Shown: positions 9,061 through 17,470, counted from the first letter of the stretch. The stretch: 64,000 nt of DNA from Burkholderiales bacterium (GCA_026399835.1 JAPLQE010000014.1:1-64000); one strand, 5' to 3'. Notes: generated by a model not told the origin, from the sequence alone. Program-made: numbers and translations.

Positions 9061-10830
9061 ATGCACGCCACGCCGCCGTTCCCCTACCTGCGCGAGATCC
9101 TGCTGTTCCTGGTGCTGGCGGGTGTGCTGATCCCGCTGCTGCGGCGCCTGCGCGTGAACCAGGTCGTCGGATTCCTCGCCGCCGGCACGCTGCTCGGGCC
9201 GTACGGCCTGGGCGGGCAGGCCGGCGATTCGCCCTGGATCGCCGCGGTCACCTTCCCCGAGCTGCAGGGCGTGGTGGCGCTCGCCGAGCTGGGCGTGCTG
9301 TTCCTCATGTTCATGATCGGTCTGGAGCTGTCGGCCGAACGGCTCTGGGCGCTGCGCCGCTGGGTGTTCGGCGCCGGTACGGCGCAGCTGCTGGCGAGCG
9401 CCGCTGCGATCGGCGGGATCGCGGCCTGGTTCGGCAATCCGTGGCCGGTCGCGGTGGTGCTGGGCGCGGTGCTCGCGCTGTCCTCCACCGCGGTCGCCAT
9501 GCAGCTGCTCGGCGAGCGGCGCGCGCTGGGCACGCCCATGGGTCAGGCCTGCTTCTCGGTGCTGATGCTGCAGGACCTGGCGGTCGTGCCGGTGCTGGTC
9601 ATGGTGGGGGTGCTCGCCGACGTCCACCGGGCCGGCAGTGCCGACCTGGCCTCGGGCCTGGGCGAGGTGGCGAGCGGCATCGGCTGGGCCTTCGCCAAGG
9701 CGACGCTGGCGGTGGTCGCGATCGCGCTGATCGGGCGCCGCGTGATCCGGCCGCTGTTCCGGACCCTGGCCCGCGACCGCCAGCCGGACGTCTTCATGGC
9801 GCTGACGCTGCTCGCGACGCTCAGCATCGCCGGGCTCACCGCGGCGGCCGGCCTGTCGATGGCGCTGGGAGCGCTGCTGGCAGGCCTGCTGCTGGCGGAG
9901 ACCGAGTTCCGGCACGAGGTCGAGGTGAGCATCGAGCCCTTCCGCGGGCTGCTGATGGGCCTGTTCTTCATGTCGGTCGGCATGGGCATCGACCCGCGTG
10001 CGCTGCTCGCCGAACCGGTGCTGCTGCCGGCGGCGGTGCTCGGCCTGTTCGCGATCAAGGCGGCGGTGCTGGGCGCGGTGCTGCGTGCGGGCGGCCTGTC
10101 CGCCGGACGCGCGCTCGAGGGCGGGCTGCTGCTGGGGCAGGGCGGCGAGTTCGCCTTCATCGTCGTCGGCGTCGCGATGATCGAAGGCCTGCTGCCCGCA
10201 CGGGTCGGCCAGTTCATGCTGCTGGTGGTCGGGCTGTCGCTGGTGGCCACGCCCTTCGCCGCATGGCTCGGCCGGGCGCTCGGCGACCGCATCGATCACC
10301 GCGGCCGGGGGGCCGGCCACCCACCCGGCGAGGCGGGCATCGCCCCGGCGGGCGGGCACGTGGTGATCGCCGGCTACGGCCGGGTGGGCGAGTCGATTTC
10401 CCGGCTGCTCGATGCGCAGGGCGTACGCTGGGTCGGCCTCGAGTCCGACGCGGCGCGCGTCGCCGCGCTGCACGCCGCCGGCGCGCCGGTCTGGTACGGC
10501 AACGCCACGCGCGCCGACCTGCTGGTCCGGGTGCGGGCGGGCGAGGCGATCGCGGTGGTGCTCACGATGGACCAGCCCGCGTCCGCGCTGCATGCGCTGC
10601 GGGCGATCCGGCGGGTGTTTCCGACGGTGACGGTCGTCGCGCGTTCGCGCGACGAGGCGCATGCCGCCGTGCTGCGCGACGAGGGCGCGAACGTCGTCAT
10701 CCCCGAGACGCTCGAGGCAGGCCTGCAGATCTCGGCGGTGGTGCTGCAGGCCGCGGGCGTGCCCGAACCGGTGGCTGCGGGGCTCGTCGACGCCGAGCGC
10801 GAGCGTCGGATCGGCGCGCTGCGCGGCTGA
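9061..10830 (+). CDS. Monovalent cation:proton antiporter-2 family (Kef-type K+/H+ antiporter)
   Basis: 589 residues from the ATG at 9061; the open frame continues upstream, but only from here does it encode membrane-protein sequence (FPYLREILLFLVLAGVLIP). The N-terminal ~400 residues form the 12-13-helix Na+/H+-exchanger domain with the family's motifs VNQVVGFLAAGTLLGP and GLELSAERLW. A TrkA-N/RCK Rossmann domain follows from ~433 (VVIAGYGRVGESISRLL), which binds NAD(H) or nucleotide and gates transport. This is the KefB/KefC architecture (K+ efflux during electrophile or acid stress). No KefF/KefG-type ancillary oxidoreductase gene is adjacent. It is divergent from the ChaN-like gene. Confidence 0.9.
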   Translation: MHATPPFPYLREILLFLVLAGVLIPLLRRLRVNQVVGFLAAGTLLGPYGLGGQAGDSPWIAAVTFPELQGVVALAELGVLFLMFMIGLELSAERLWALRRWVFGAGTAQLLASAAAIGGIAAWFGNPWPVAVVLGAVLALSSTAVAMQLLGERRALGTPMGQACFSVLMLQDLAVVPVLVMVGVLADVHRAGSADLASGLGEVASGIGWAFAKATLAVVAIALIGRRVIRPLFRTLARDRQPDVFMALTLLATLSIAGLTAAAGLSMALGALLAGLLLAETEFRHEVEVSIEPFRGLLMGLFFMSVGMGIDPRALLAEPVLLPAAVLGLFAIKAAVLGAVLRAGGLSAGRALEGGLLLGQGGEFAFIVVGVAMIEGLLPARVGQFMLLVVGLSLVATPFAAWLGRALGDRIDHRGRGAGHPPGEAGIAPAGGHVVIAGYGRVGESISRLLDAQGVRWVGLESDAARVAALHAAGAPVWYGNATRADLLVRVRAGEAIAVVLTMDQPASALHALRAIRRVFPTVTVVARSRDEAHAAVLRDEGANVVIPETLEAGLQISAVVLQAAGVPEPVAAGLVDAERERRIGALRG

Positions 10831-10846
10831 GGCGCGCGCGGGGCGC

Positions 10847-11590
10847 TCAGCCGCCCCGCAGCAGCCGCTCGATCGGCGCCGGCAGCCCCTGGTTCGGCTT
10901 GATCGGCGGCGGCGCGTAGCCGCCTGCCGCCGGGCGCCGGGTGCGCAGCGCCGCCAGCGTCTCGGCCTGGCGGACCGCGCTCGACACGCCGTCGACCAGC
11001 GGCACCGGCACGCGGTCGCGGATCGCGCGCGCCAGGCCCGCGAGCGGCGCGCCGGCGATGATCACCACGTCGGCACCGTCCTCCGTCACCGCCTGCCGGC
11101 ACAGCGCCTCGAGCGCCGCCTCGTGGTCGGCCTGCACGCTGCCCGGATCGCGCAGCGGTGTGTCGAGGAACCGGAAGCCCGCGAGCCGATCCGACAGCCC
11201 GCAGGCCGCGACGGTGTCGCGATACCAGCCGACGATGCGCCGGCTGATCGCGACGATCGAGAAGCGCGCGCCCAGCAGGCAGGCGGTGGCCAGCGCCGAC
11301 TCGGTCAGCCCCACCACCGGCACCGGCACCGCCTCGCGCAGCGCCGGCATGCCGGGGTCGCCGAAGGCGGCGACGATCACCGCGTCATGGCCGCTCCAGT
11401 GCTCGCCCGCGAGGCAGGCCGCCGCGTAGCCGCCCACCAGCGCCTCGAAGCGTGTCTCGATGTAGGCGACGCCGAAGGCCGCGGTGACCGCGGTGAACTC
11501 GGTGCCGGGCGAGGCGGCGCGGCGGGCCTCGGCCTCGATCAGCGCGGTGACCGACTCGGAGATGTTCGGGTTGATCAGCAGGATCTTCAC
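10847..11590 (-). CDS. Asp/Glu/hydantoin racemase family protein, canonical cysteines absent
   Basis: 247 residues, of the hydantoin racemase (HyuE) / Asp-Glu racemase fold: it starts MKILLINPN, has AAFGDPGM (~74-81) and ends with the PVVDGV-like segment VPLVDGVSSAVRQAE. In catalytic hydantoin racemases, as I recall the family, cysteines sit in ACFGDPG and in LGCAGM. Here the equivalent positions read AAFGDPG (Ala75) and AGAPLAG (about Gly180), so the two-cysteine racemase mechanism cannot operate as usual. The GTG start overlaps the GntR regulator's stop (GTGA, 11587-11590), so the two are co-transcribed. The divergent amidohydrolase operon suggests a role with amide or hydantoin-like ring compounds. 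Confidence 0.75.
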   Translation of the reverse strand: MKILLINPNISESVTALIEAEARRAASPGTEFTAVTAAFGVAYIETRFEALVGGYAAACLAGEHWSGHDAVIVAAFGDPGMPALREAVPVPVVGLTESALATACLLGARFSIVAISRRIVGWYRDTVAACGLSDRLAGFRFLDTPLRDPGSVQADHEAALEALCRQAVTEDGADVVIIAGAPLAGLARAIRDRVPVPLVDGVSSAVRQAETLAALRTRRPAAGGYAPPPIKPNQGLPAPIERLLRGG

Positions 11591-12465
11591 GGGGTGTCCT
11601 CGTTCATCGCGGCGCGCAGGATCGCGCCGACGTCGTCAGGTCCGGGTCGGGGCATCTTCGCGAGCACGCGGTGCTCGACGTGCTCGAGGTGCCCGGCCAT
11701 CGCGCGCACCGCGGCCGGCGCATCGCGCCGGCGCAGCGCACGTACCACTGCTTCGTGCTCGGCGACCGAGCAGCCGCCGGCCTCGGGCGATTCGAACAGC
11801 GCGACGAAGAGCTGCGTGCGCGCCACCAGGCCGCGCACCGACGCCGACAGCTCCGGATTGCCGAACAGGTCGGCCAGCACGCCGTGGAAATCGCCCGCCA
11901 GGCGCACCGCCTCGTCGCGGCGACCGTCGCGCTGCGCGCGGCGCTCGCGCTCGAGGTGCGCGTCGAGCGGCGCGAGCCGCGCGCGGTCGATCCGCTCGGC
12001 CAGCATCGCTACCGCGCCGCACTCCAGCACGCGGCGCATCTCGTAGACCCGGCGCACGTCGTCGGGGCCCGGCTCGGGCACGAAGGCGCCGCGGTTCGGC
12101 CGAAGCTCGAGCCGGCCTTCCTCGCCCAGGCGCTGCAGCACCTTGCGGATCGCGCCGCGCGTCGTGCCGAAGGTCTCGGCGAGCGGGCGCTCGCGCAGCG
12201 CCGTGCCCGGGCGCAGCGCGCCCGACAGGAGCGCCTTGAGCACCGCGTCGCGCACCATCGCCTCGGAGCGGCGCGTCGACGGCGTGCCGGTGCGGTCGGC
12301 GGGCGGGACCGCTGCGCGGGCGCGAGGGGCGGCCCGAGGCGCGAGTGCGGCCGGGACCGGCGCTGCGGGCCGGCCGCGCGCCGTGGACGGCCGTGCCGTC
12401 GGGCGGGCGGGCGCCTTGCGTGCGGACGCGGCGCGCGCGGGCGGGGGCGGCGTACGGCTGGCCAT
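11587..12465 (-). CDS. GntR family transcriptional regulator, FCD (FadR-type) subfamily
   Basis: 292 residues starting at the ATG at 12465; the frame stays open far upstream, but that part does not look like protein. Residues 1-67 are an unusual Ala/Pro/Arg/Lys-rich tail (ARKAPARPTARP) that may add non-specific DNA contacts. A winged helix-turn-helix (68-130, with RERPLAETFGTTRGAIRKVL) is followed by an all-helical FCD ligand-binding domain (~140-275), which in relatives binds small carboxylates. It is divergent from the amidohydrolase/Bug/PuuE operon, and two TGGT-N2-ACCA palindromes lie between them, so it probably controls both directions. It is co-transcribed with the racemase-like gene. 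Confidence 0.87.
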   Translation of the reverse strand: MASRTPPPPARAASARKAPARPTARPSTARGRPAAPVPAALAPRAAPRARAAVPPADRTGTPSTRRSEAMVRDAVLKALLSGALRPGTALRERPLAETFGTTRGAIRKVLQRLGEEGRLELRPNRGAFVPEPGPDDVRRVYEMRRVLECGAVAMLAERIDRARLAPLDAHLERERRAQRDGRRDEAVRLAGDFHGVLADLFGNPELSASVRGLVARTQLFVALFESPEAGGCSVAEHEAVVRALRRRDAPAAVRAMAGHLEHVEHRVLAKMPRPGPDDVGAILRAAMNEDTP

Positions 12466-12537
12466 CGTCGGGCGGTGTCCTTGTTCGAAACGCGTGCTGC
12501 CCGGGATGCTAGCCGCTTTCGCGCGGCGCGATTGCCC

Positions 12538-12570
12538 TGGTCGACCATCGGATGGTATTTTGGTCAACCA
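12538..12570. promoter_or_regulatory. Candidate GntR/FCD operator pair in a divergent promoter
   Basis: Two ten-base sites, TGGTCGACCA (12538-12547, perfect palindrome) and TGGTCAACCA (12561-12570, one centre mismatch), are 23 bp apart start to start. Overlapping the first is ACCATCGGATGGT (12544-12556). TGGT/ACCA half-sites are typical of FadR-subfamily operators, though usually with three central bases. The stretch 12551-12580 is the most AT-rich of the intergenic region and probably holds the amidohydrolase promoter. Confidence 0.5.
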
Positions 12571-12591
12571 GAATTCAAGGCCGCCCACGAC

Positions 12592-13971
12592 GTGAGCACC
12601 CGCCCCGCCCCGAACGCCGTGCCGCCCCGCCTCGACCTGCTGCTCACCGGCGTGGACATCGTCACCGGCGAGCCCGGCCGCCCCGAGCTGCGCGACGCCA
12701 CCCTGGGCGTGCTCGACGGCCGCATCGCCTGGCTCGGCGACGCACCGCCCCCCGGCCTGCCGGTCGCGGACACGCAGGCGCTGCCCGGGCGCGTGGTGAC
12801 GCCGGGCTTCGTCAACGTCCACAACCACGCGATCCTGACGATGGTGCGCGGCGTGGCCGCCGACCTCGGCTTCGCGCCCTCGTACACGCCCGGCATCCCG
12901 AAGGGCACCGACGTCACGCCCGAGCAGGCCCGCGCCTTCGCCCGGCTCGGTGCCTGCGAGATGCTGCTGTCCGGCTCCACGCTGGTCGGCGACAACTTCG
13001 TGCACGCCGACGTCACCACCGAGGCGATGGCCGAACTCGGCCTGCGACTGGCGCCGAGCTGGCGCGTGCACGACGTCGACTTCGCCCGCGTCGCGCACGG
13101 CGAGTGGCGCTTCGACCCGGCGATCGGACGGCGCACGCTCGACGGCGCGCTCGCGCTCGCCGAGCGCTGGCGCGGCCATCCGCGCATCACGCCGAACATC
13201 GGCGCGCACGCGGCCGACACCTGCTCCGAGGACTTCCTGCGCGAGATCGCCGCGGCCTCGGCGTCGCTCGACCTGCGCGTGAACACCCACCTCGGGCAGA
13301 GCGAGGTCGAGGTCGAGCGGGTGCGCGCGCGCACCGGCCGCAGCTCCACCCAGGTGTTCGAGGACACCGGCCTGCTCGGTGCGCGGCTGATGGGCGGGCA
13401 CTGCATCTACCTGGACGACGACGACATCGCGCGGATGGCGCGCGCCGGCGCCCACGCGATCCACATCCCGAAGTGCAACGCCGCCTCCGGGCGCCTCGCG
13501 CCGACGCCGAAGCTCGCCGCGGCCGGCGTCAACATCGCGCTCGCCACCGACACCCAGCACGGCGACATGGTCGAGCTGATGCGCTGGGCGCTCGCCACCG
13601 CGCGCGTGCAGCGCGGCGGCGTCGACGACGGCTGGCAGCCGGCGCGGGTGTTCGAGATGGCGACGATGGGCGGCGCGCGCGCGCTCGGGCTGGCCGATTC
13701 GATCGGCAGCCTCGCGATCGGCAAGCGCGCCGACTTCGTCGTCTTCGATTTCCGGCGGCCCCATCTGGTGCCGCGCGTGGACCTGCTGGGCAACCTCGTG
13801 CACACCGCACAGGGCCGCGACGTCGAGCACGTCGCGGTCGACGGCGAGTGGCTGGTGCGCGATGCGCGCCCCACGAGGATCGATCTCGGGCGCGTCTGCG
13901 CCGAGGCCGAGCAGGCCGCGCGCGAGCTGTGGGGCGCCGCGGGCAGGTCCTACTGGGAGCCACGACGATGA
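12592..13971 (+). CDS. Amidohydrolase (AtzA/TrzN-like metal-dependent deaminase or chlorohydrolase family)
   Basis: 459 residues from a GTG at 12592, of the amidohydrolase superfamily subtype III (guanine deaminase / cytosine deaminase / s-triazine hydrolase group). Zinc ligands are visible: H77 and H79 (NVHNHA), H233 (NTHLGQ), H270 (GGHC) and D320 (ATDTQ). Such enzymes remove ammonia or another leaving group from ring carbons of purines, pyrimidines, triazines or related compounds; the substrate here is not determined. First gene of an operon with a Bug protein (4-bp ATGA overlap) and a PuuE-type gene. A close paralogue lies at 34558-35919, with the same motifs and also followed by a PuuE-type gene. 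Probably controlled by the divergent GntR regulator. Confidence 0.85.
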   Translation: MSTRPAPNAVPPRLDLLLTGVDIVTGEPGRPELRDATLGVLDGRIAWLGDAPPPGLPVADTQALPGRVVTPGFVNVHNHAILTMVRGVAADLGFAPSYTPGIPKGTDVTPEQARAFARLGACEMLLSGSTLVGDNFVHADVTTEAMAELGLRLAPSWRVHDVDFARVAHGEWRFDPAIGRRTLDGALALAERWRGHPRITPNIGAHAADTCSEDFLREIAAASASLDLRVNTHLGQSEVEVERVRARTGRSSTQVFEDTGLLGARLMGGHCIYLDDDDIARMARAGAHAIHIPKCNAASGRLAPTPKLAAAGVNIALATDTQHGDMVELMRWALATARVQRGGVDDGWQPARVFEMATMGGARALGLADSIGSLAIGKRADFVVFDFRRPHLVPRVDLLGNLVHTAQGRDVEHVAVDGEWLVRDARPTRIDLGRVCAEAEQAARELWGAAGRSYWEPRR

Positions 13972-14954
13972 CACCCCTCCTCCGCCTCCGGCACCTCGCG
14001 GTCGCCGCCCTCTTCACCACCCCGTTGCTGGCCGGTCCTGCCGTCGCGCAGGACGCGCCCTGGCCGAGCAAGCCGGTACGCATCGTCGTGCCGTTCCCGC
14101 CGGGCGGCGCGGCCGACACCTTCGCGCGGCTGGTTGCCGAGCAGGCCGGCAAGTCCATCGGCCAGCCGGTGCTCGCCGAGAACCGGCCCGGCGCCGGCGG
14201 CCAGATCGCCACCGACTTCGTCGCCAAGGCCGCGCCCGACGGCCATACGTTCCTCATCGTCACCGTCGGCCACGCGGTCAACCCCAGCCTCTATCCGAAG
14301 CTGCCGTACGACACGCTCGGCGACCTGACGCCGGTCGCGCGCATCGCCGACCTGCCGAGCGTGCTGGTGGTGAACCCCGCCGTGCCCGCGAACACCGTGC
14401 AGGAACTGGTCGCGATGATGAAGGCCAAGCCCGACGCGATCACCTACGCGTCGTCCGGCAACGCGACCACCAGCCATGTCGCCGGCGCGATGCTGCTCGC
14501 ACAGGCCGGCGTGCAGGCCACGCACGTGCCGTACAAGGGCTCCGCGCCCGCGGTCACCGACCTGATCGGCGGCCAGGTGCAGTGGATGATCGACCCGATC
14601 CTCTCCTCCCAGCAGCATGTGAAGACCGGCAAGCTGCGGGCGCTGGCGATCAGCACGCCCAGGCGCTCGGCGCTCGCGCCCGGACTGCCGACCATCGCCG
14701 AGTCCGGCCTGCCGGGCTACGAGTTCTCCGCATGGTTCGTGCTGCTCGCGCCCGCGAAGACGCCGGCCGCGGTCGTGCAGAAGATGCACACCGAGGTCGA
14801 GCGGATCCTCGCGCAGCCCGAGGTGCGCGAGCGCTTCGCGCAGCTCGGTGCCGAGCCCGGCTCGGGCACCACGCAGCAGGTCGGAGCCTTCCTGGCGGGC
14901 GAGGTCAAGCGCTACGAGAAGGTGGTGCGCGACGCGAACATGAAGGCCGACTGA
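13968..14954 (+). CDS. Tripartite tricarboxylate transporter substrate-binding protein (Bug family)
   Basis: 328 residues with a Sec signal peptide (hydrophobic 8-25, ending AVAQ). The mature part starts WPSKPVRIVVPFPPGG, the standard opening of Bug proteins, and contains ENRPGAGG, THVPYKG and GLPTIAESG. Bug proteins capture small organic acids or their amides in the periplasm, either for TctAB membrane partners or for sensing; no TctA/TctB gene is in the window, so this is an orphan receptor that must share a permease encoded elsewhere. The start overlaps the amidohydrolase stop by 4 bp, suggesting translational coupling and that the ligand is the pathway substrate. Confidence 0.92.
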   Translation: MTPLLRLRHLAVAALFTTPLLAGPAVAQDAPWPSKPVRIVVPFPPGGAADTFARLVAEQAGKSIGQPVLAENRPGAGGQIATDFVAKAAPDGHTFLIVTVGHAVNPSLYPKLPYDTLGDLTPVARIADLPSVLVVNPAVPANTVQELVAMMKAKPDAITYASSGNATTSHVAGAMLLAQAGVQATHVPYKGSAPAVTDLIGGQVQWMIDPILSSQQHVKTGKLRALAISTPRRSALAPGLPTIAESGLPGYEFSAWFVLLAPAKTPAAVVQKMHTEVERILAQPEVRERFAQLGAEPGSGTTQQVGAFLAGEVKRYEKVVRDANMKAD

Positions 14955-14955
14955 G

Positions 14956-15897
14956 GTGAGCGCCGTACCTGCGCGGCCGATGCCGCGCGACCTGCTCGGC
15001 TACGGCGCGACGCCGCCCGACCCGCGCTGGCCGGGCGGGGCGCGCATCGCGGTGTCCTTCGTGCTGAACGTCGAGGAGGGCTCCGAGGTCTCGGTCGCCG
15101 AGGGCGACGAGCGCAACGAGGCGGTCTACGAGGTGATCGACCGCCTCGAGGGCATCCCCGATCCATGCCTGGAGTCGCACTTCGACTACGGCACCCGCGC
15201 GGGCTGGTGGCGGATCATGAAGGCCTTCGACGACGCGGGCGCGCGCTGCACCGTGAGCGCCTGCGGCCGCGCGGTCGAGCGCACGCCCTCGCTGGCCGCG
15301 GATGCGGTCGCCCGCGGCCACGAGGTCTCCGCACACGGCTGGCGCTGGGAGAGCCACGCACGCATGGCCGAGGCCGATGAGCGCATCGCGATCGCGCGCA
15401 CCGTCGCCGCGATCGAGGCCGCCACCGGCGTGCGCCCGGTCGGCTGGCACACCCGCTCGGCCTCGAGCCCGAACACGCGACGCCTGCTGATGGAGGAGGG
15501 CGGCTTCCTCTACGACAGCGACTGGTACGGCGACGACCTGCCCACCACGCTGCGCGCCGGCGAGCGGCCCTACGTCGTGCTGCCCTACGCCTTCGACACC
15601 AACGACATGCAGTTCCAGCACACCCACCGCTTCGTGCGCGCGCACGACTTCAGCGGCTACGTGCTCGACGCCTTCGACTGGCTGTGGCGCGAGGGCGCGC
15701 ACGCGCCGAAGATGATGTCGATCGGCCTGCACCTGCGGATGCTCGGGCGGCCCGGGCGCATGCAGGCGCTGGTCGACATGCTGACCGAGATGACCCGCCG
15801 ACCCGGGGTGTGGATCGCGCGGCGCGACGAGATCGCGCGGCACTGGGTGGCGCGCGGGTCTGAGGCGGGCCGGGCCGCTTCGGCCCGTCAGTGGTAG
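14956..15897 (+). CDS. PuuE-type polysaccharide deacetylase family protein (allantoinase-like)
   Basis: 313 residues from a GTG one base after the Bug stop. The opening (RDLLGYG, PPDPRWPGGARIAVSFVLN, VEEGSE) is typical of PuuE, a deacetylase-fold allantoinase that opens the allantoin ring in some bacteria, unrelated to the classical zinc allantoinase. Further family landmarks are HGWRWESH, GWHTRSASSPNTRRLL and LYDSDWYGDDLP. Together with the upstream amidohydrolase, this points to stepwise hydrolysis of a cyclic amide/ureide; allantoin itself is only one possibility, since no other allantoin genes are present. The last 10 bp overlap the convergent toxin gene. A paralogue lies at 35916-36830. 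Confidence 0.82.
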   Translation: MSAVPARPMPRDLLGYGATPPDPRWPGGARIAVSFVLNVEEGSEVSVAEGDERNEAVYEVIDRLEGIPDPCLESHFDYGTRAGWWRIMKAFDDAGARCTVSACGRAVERTPSLAADAVARGHEVSAHGWRWESHARMAEADERIAIARTVAAIEAATGVRPVGWHTRSASSPNTRRLLMEEGGFLYDSDWYGDDLPTTLRAGERPYVVLPYAFDTNDMQFQHTHRFVRAHDFSGYVLDAFDWLWREGAHAPKMMSIGLHLRMLGRPGRMQALVDMLTEMTRRPGVWIARRDEIARHWVARGSEAGRAASARQW

Positions 15898-16205
15898 TCG
15901 TCCTCGAGCTGATGGCGGACGGCCACCACCACGACCTCGGTCGCGGACTCGATCTCGATGAGGGCGACATAGCCCGACCGCCCGAAGGGAATGATCAGCT
16001 CGCGCAGGAAGGGGCTGTGTGCGGCCTTGCGGCAAGTGAACGGCGAGGTCCGCAGGGTCGTGAAGCCCGCGCGAATGGCGTCGAGCGCCCGCTCGGCGAG
16101 CGCGAGATCGCCACCGTCGCGCTCCAGCTCGCGCTCGAGGACGAAGCCGAACAGACGCTCGAGGTCGGCCTCGGCCTCGCGGGTCAGGCGAACCCTGAAG
16201 CTCAC
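15888..16205 (-). CDS. ParE/RelE superfamily toxin
   Basis: 105 residues, a typical size. The sequence (FRVRLTREAEADLERLF near the start; LIIPFGRSGYVALIEIE and VVVAVRHQLEDDY at the end) matches the ParE/RelE toxin fold. ParE proteins poison DNA gyrase and RelE proteins cleave mRNA; the C-terminal VRHQxExDY favours ParE. The GTG start overlaps the antitoxin stop by 4 bp (GTGA), so antitoxin and toxin are translated in order from one message. The 3' end overlaps the convergent PuuE-type gene by 10 bp. Confidence 0.85.
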   Translation of the reverse strand: MSFRVRLTREAEADLERLFGFVLERELERDGGDLALAERALDAIRAGFTTLRTSPFTCRKAAHSPFLRELIIPFGRSGYVALIEIESATEVVVVAVRHQLEDDYH

Positions 16206-16483
16206 CCGCGCTGCTTGGCGGCGCGGGCCCGCGCGGCGTCGAGGCGGGTCTGCAGTGCAGCGACCACGTCGTCGGCCTCGACGTAGTCGCCCGTGCGCCG
16301 TGCCTCGTCGCGCGAGCGCAGGCCGCGGGCGATGAACTCGGCCTGCACGCGCCTGCGCTCGACGCCGGCGCGCACCGATGCCTCGACGAACTCCGACAGG
16401 CTCTCGCCCTCGGCCAGCACCGACTCGACTTCGGCCCGGAACTCCGGCTCGACGCGTACGGAAGGGATGGTGGCGGTCTTCAT
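16202..16483 (-). CDS. Antitoxin of the ParE-type pair (YlcI/YnfO-like)
   Basis: 93 residues from the ATG at 16483; the frame is open further upstream, but this ATG lies just beyond a strong palindrome that fits an autoregulated promoter. The N-terminus (KTATIPSVRVEPEFRAEVE) resembles a ribbon-helix-helix DNA-binding antitoxin, followed by SLSEFVEASVRAGVERRR and a charged helical C-terminus that would wrap the toxin. It should neutralise the ParE-type partner and repress its own promoter. Confidence 0.8.
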   Translation of the reverse strand: MKTATIPSVRVEPEFRAEVESVLAEGESLSEFVEASVRAGVERRRVQAEFIARGLRSRDEARRTGDYVEADDVVAALQTRLDAARARAAKQRG

Positions 16484-16494
16484 CGGATCAGCGT

Positions 16495-16514
16495 ATCGCA
16501 ATTGCGATGCATCG
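16495..16514. promoter_or_regulatory. Palindromes before the toxin-antitoxin operon (candidate autoregulatory operator)
   Basis: ATCGCAATTGCGAT at 16495-16508 is a perfect 14-bp palindrome, 12 bp before the antitoxin start. CGATGCATCG at 16505-16514 is a second, overlapping 10-bp palindrome. It is an AT-richer island in a very GC-rich region. Position and symmetry fit binding of a dimeric ribbon-helix-helix antitoxin. Confidence 0.5.
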
Positions 16515-16542
16515 TCCAGCGGTCGGACTCGGTCATGGCCCG

Positions 16543-17442
16543 TCAGTCCCGCAGCCGCTGCGTCACGAAGCTCCTGAACAGCCGCATCACCGGCGCTTCG
16601 GTCCGCCCGGCGAGCGTGACGTAGGCGAAGCGCGCCGTCGCCTGCATCGCCGGCCGCAGCCGCAGCTCGACCAGCGTGCCCGCGGCGATCTGCTCGCGCG
16701 CGGCCGTCACGATGCCGAGGAACACCGCCTGCGTGCGGCTCACCGTGTCGACCAGGCTCGTCACGTCCTCGCAGCGCAGCGTCGCCATCTCGTTCGGATC
16801 GGCGCGTGGCCCGTACTGCTCGACCAGCAGCCGCGCGACCTCGTCGGACAGCGGTGTCGTCGCCACCGGATGCTCGAGCACGTCGTCGAGCGACACCGTG
16901 CGCCGCGCCGCCAGCGGATGGTCGGCCCGGCACACGAAGCCGGTGCGCATCTCGCCGAGCGGCTCGATCCGCAGGTCGGGCGCGGGCGCGATGCGCCGGC
17001 CGTCGACCACCAGGGCCTCGAGCTCGCGCGAGCGCAGCTGCACGCGCAGCAGTTCGGTGGAGCCGCGCGAGATCTCGACCCGCACGCCGCGGTGATAGGC
17101 CGCGACATGGCAGAGCAGCGGCGTCATCAGCATCGCGCCGGGCCCCGAGCCCAGGCCCACGCGGATCGTGCCGCCGTCGCCCTGCCGGAACAGCATCGCG
17201 TTGCGCCGCAGTTCGTCCGCCCCGCGCACCACCGAGCGCGCGCGCGCCACCACGTCCTGGCCGAGCGCGGTCAGCTCGTTGCGCTTGCCGATCCGGTCGA
17301 GCAGCAGTCCGCCCAGGTCCTCCTCGAGCGCCTGGATGCTTCGGCTGAGCGCCGACTGCGTGATGTGCGCGCGCTCGGCCGCGCGGCTGAACGACCCGGT
17401 CTCGGCGACCGCCAGCAGGTGCTCCAGGTGTCGGATGTTCAT
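16543..17442 (-). CDS. LysR family transcriptional regulator
   Basis: 299 residues starting MNIRHLEHLL at the ATG at 17442 (a TTG two codons upstream is possible). The N-terminal winged helix-turn-helix (~4-62) has FSRAAERAHITQSALSRSIQALEE, the LysR signature. The rest is a two-lobed periplasmic-binding-protein-like effector domain (~90-295). It is divergent from the Bug / D-amino-acid dehydrogenase genes and probably activates them in response to a pathway metabolite. A LysR-type inverted repeat lies in the shared intergenic region. Confidence 0.9.
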   Translation of the reverse strand: MNIRHLEHLLAVAETGSFSRAAERAHITQSALSRSIQALEEDLGGLLLDRIGKRNELTALGQDVVARARSVVRGADELRRNAMLFRQGDGGTIRVGLGSGPGAMLMTPLLCHVAAYHRGVRVEISRGSTELLRVQLRSRELEALVVDGRRIAPAPDLRIEPLGEMRTGFVCRADHPLAARRTVSLDDVLEHPVATTPLSDEVARLLVEQYGPRADPNEMATLRCEDVTSLVDTVSRTQAVFLGIVTAAREQIAAGTLVELRLRPAMQATARFAYVTLAGRTEAPVMRLFRSFVTQRLRD

Positions 17443-17470
17443 GGCCAAGTCAGTCGTCGAATGAATGGTT

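Noticed and set aside
12466-13974. Upstream extension of the GntR frame opposite the amidohydrolase
   Set aside because: Encodes no domain and contradicts the divergent promoter layout.
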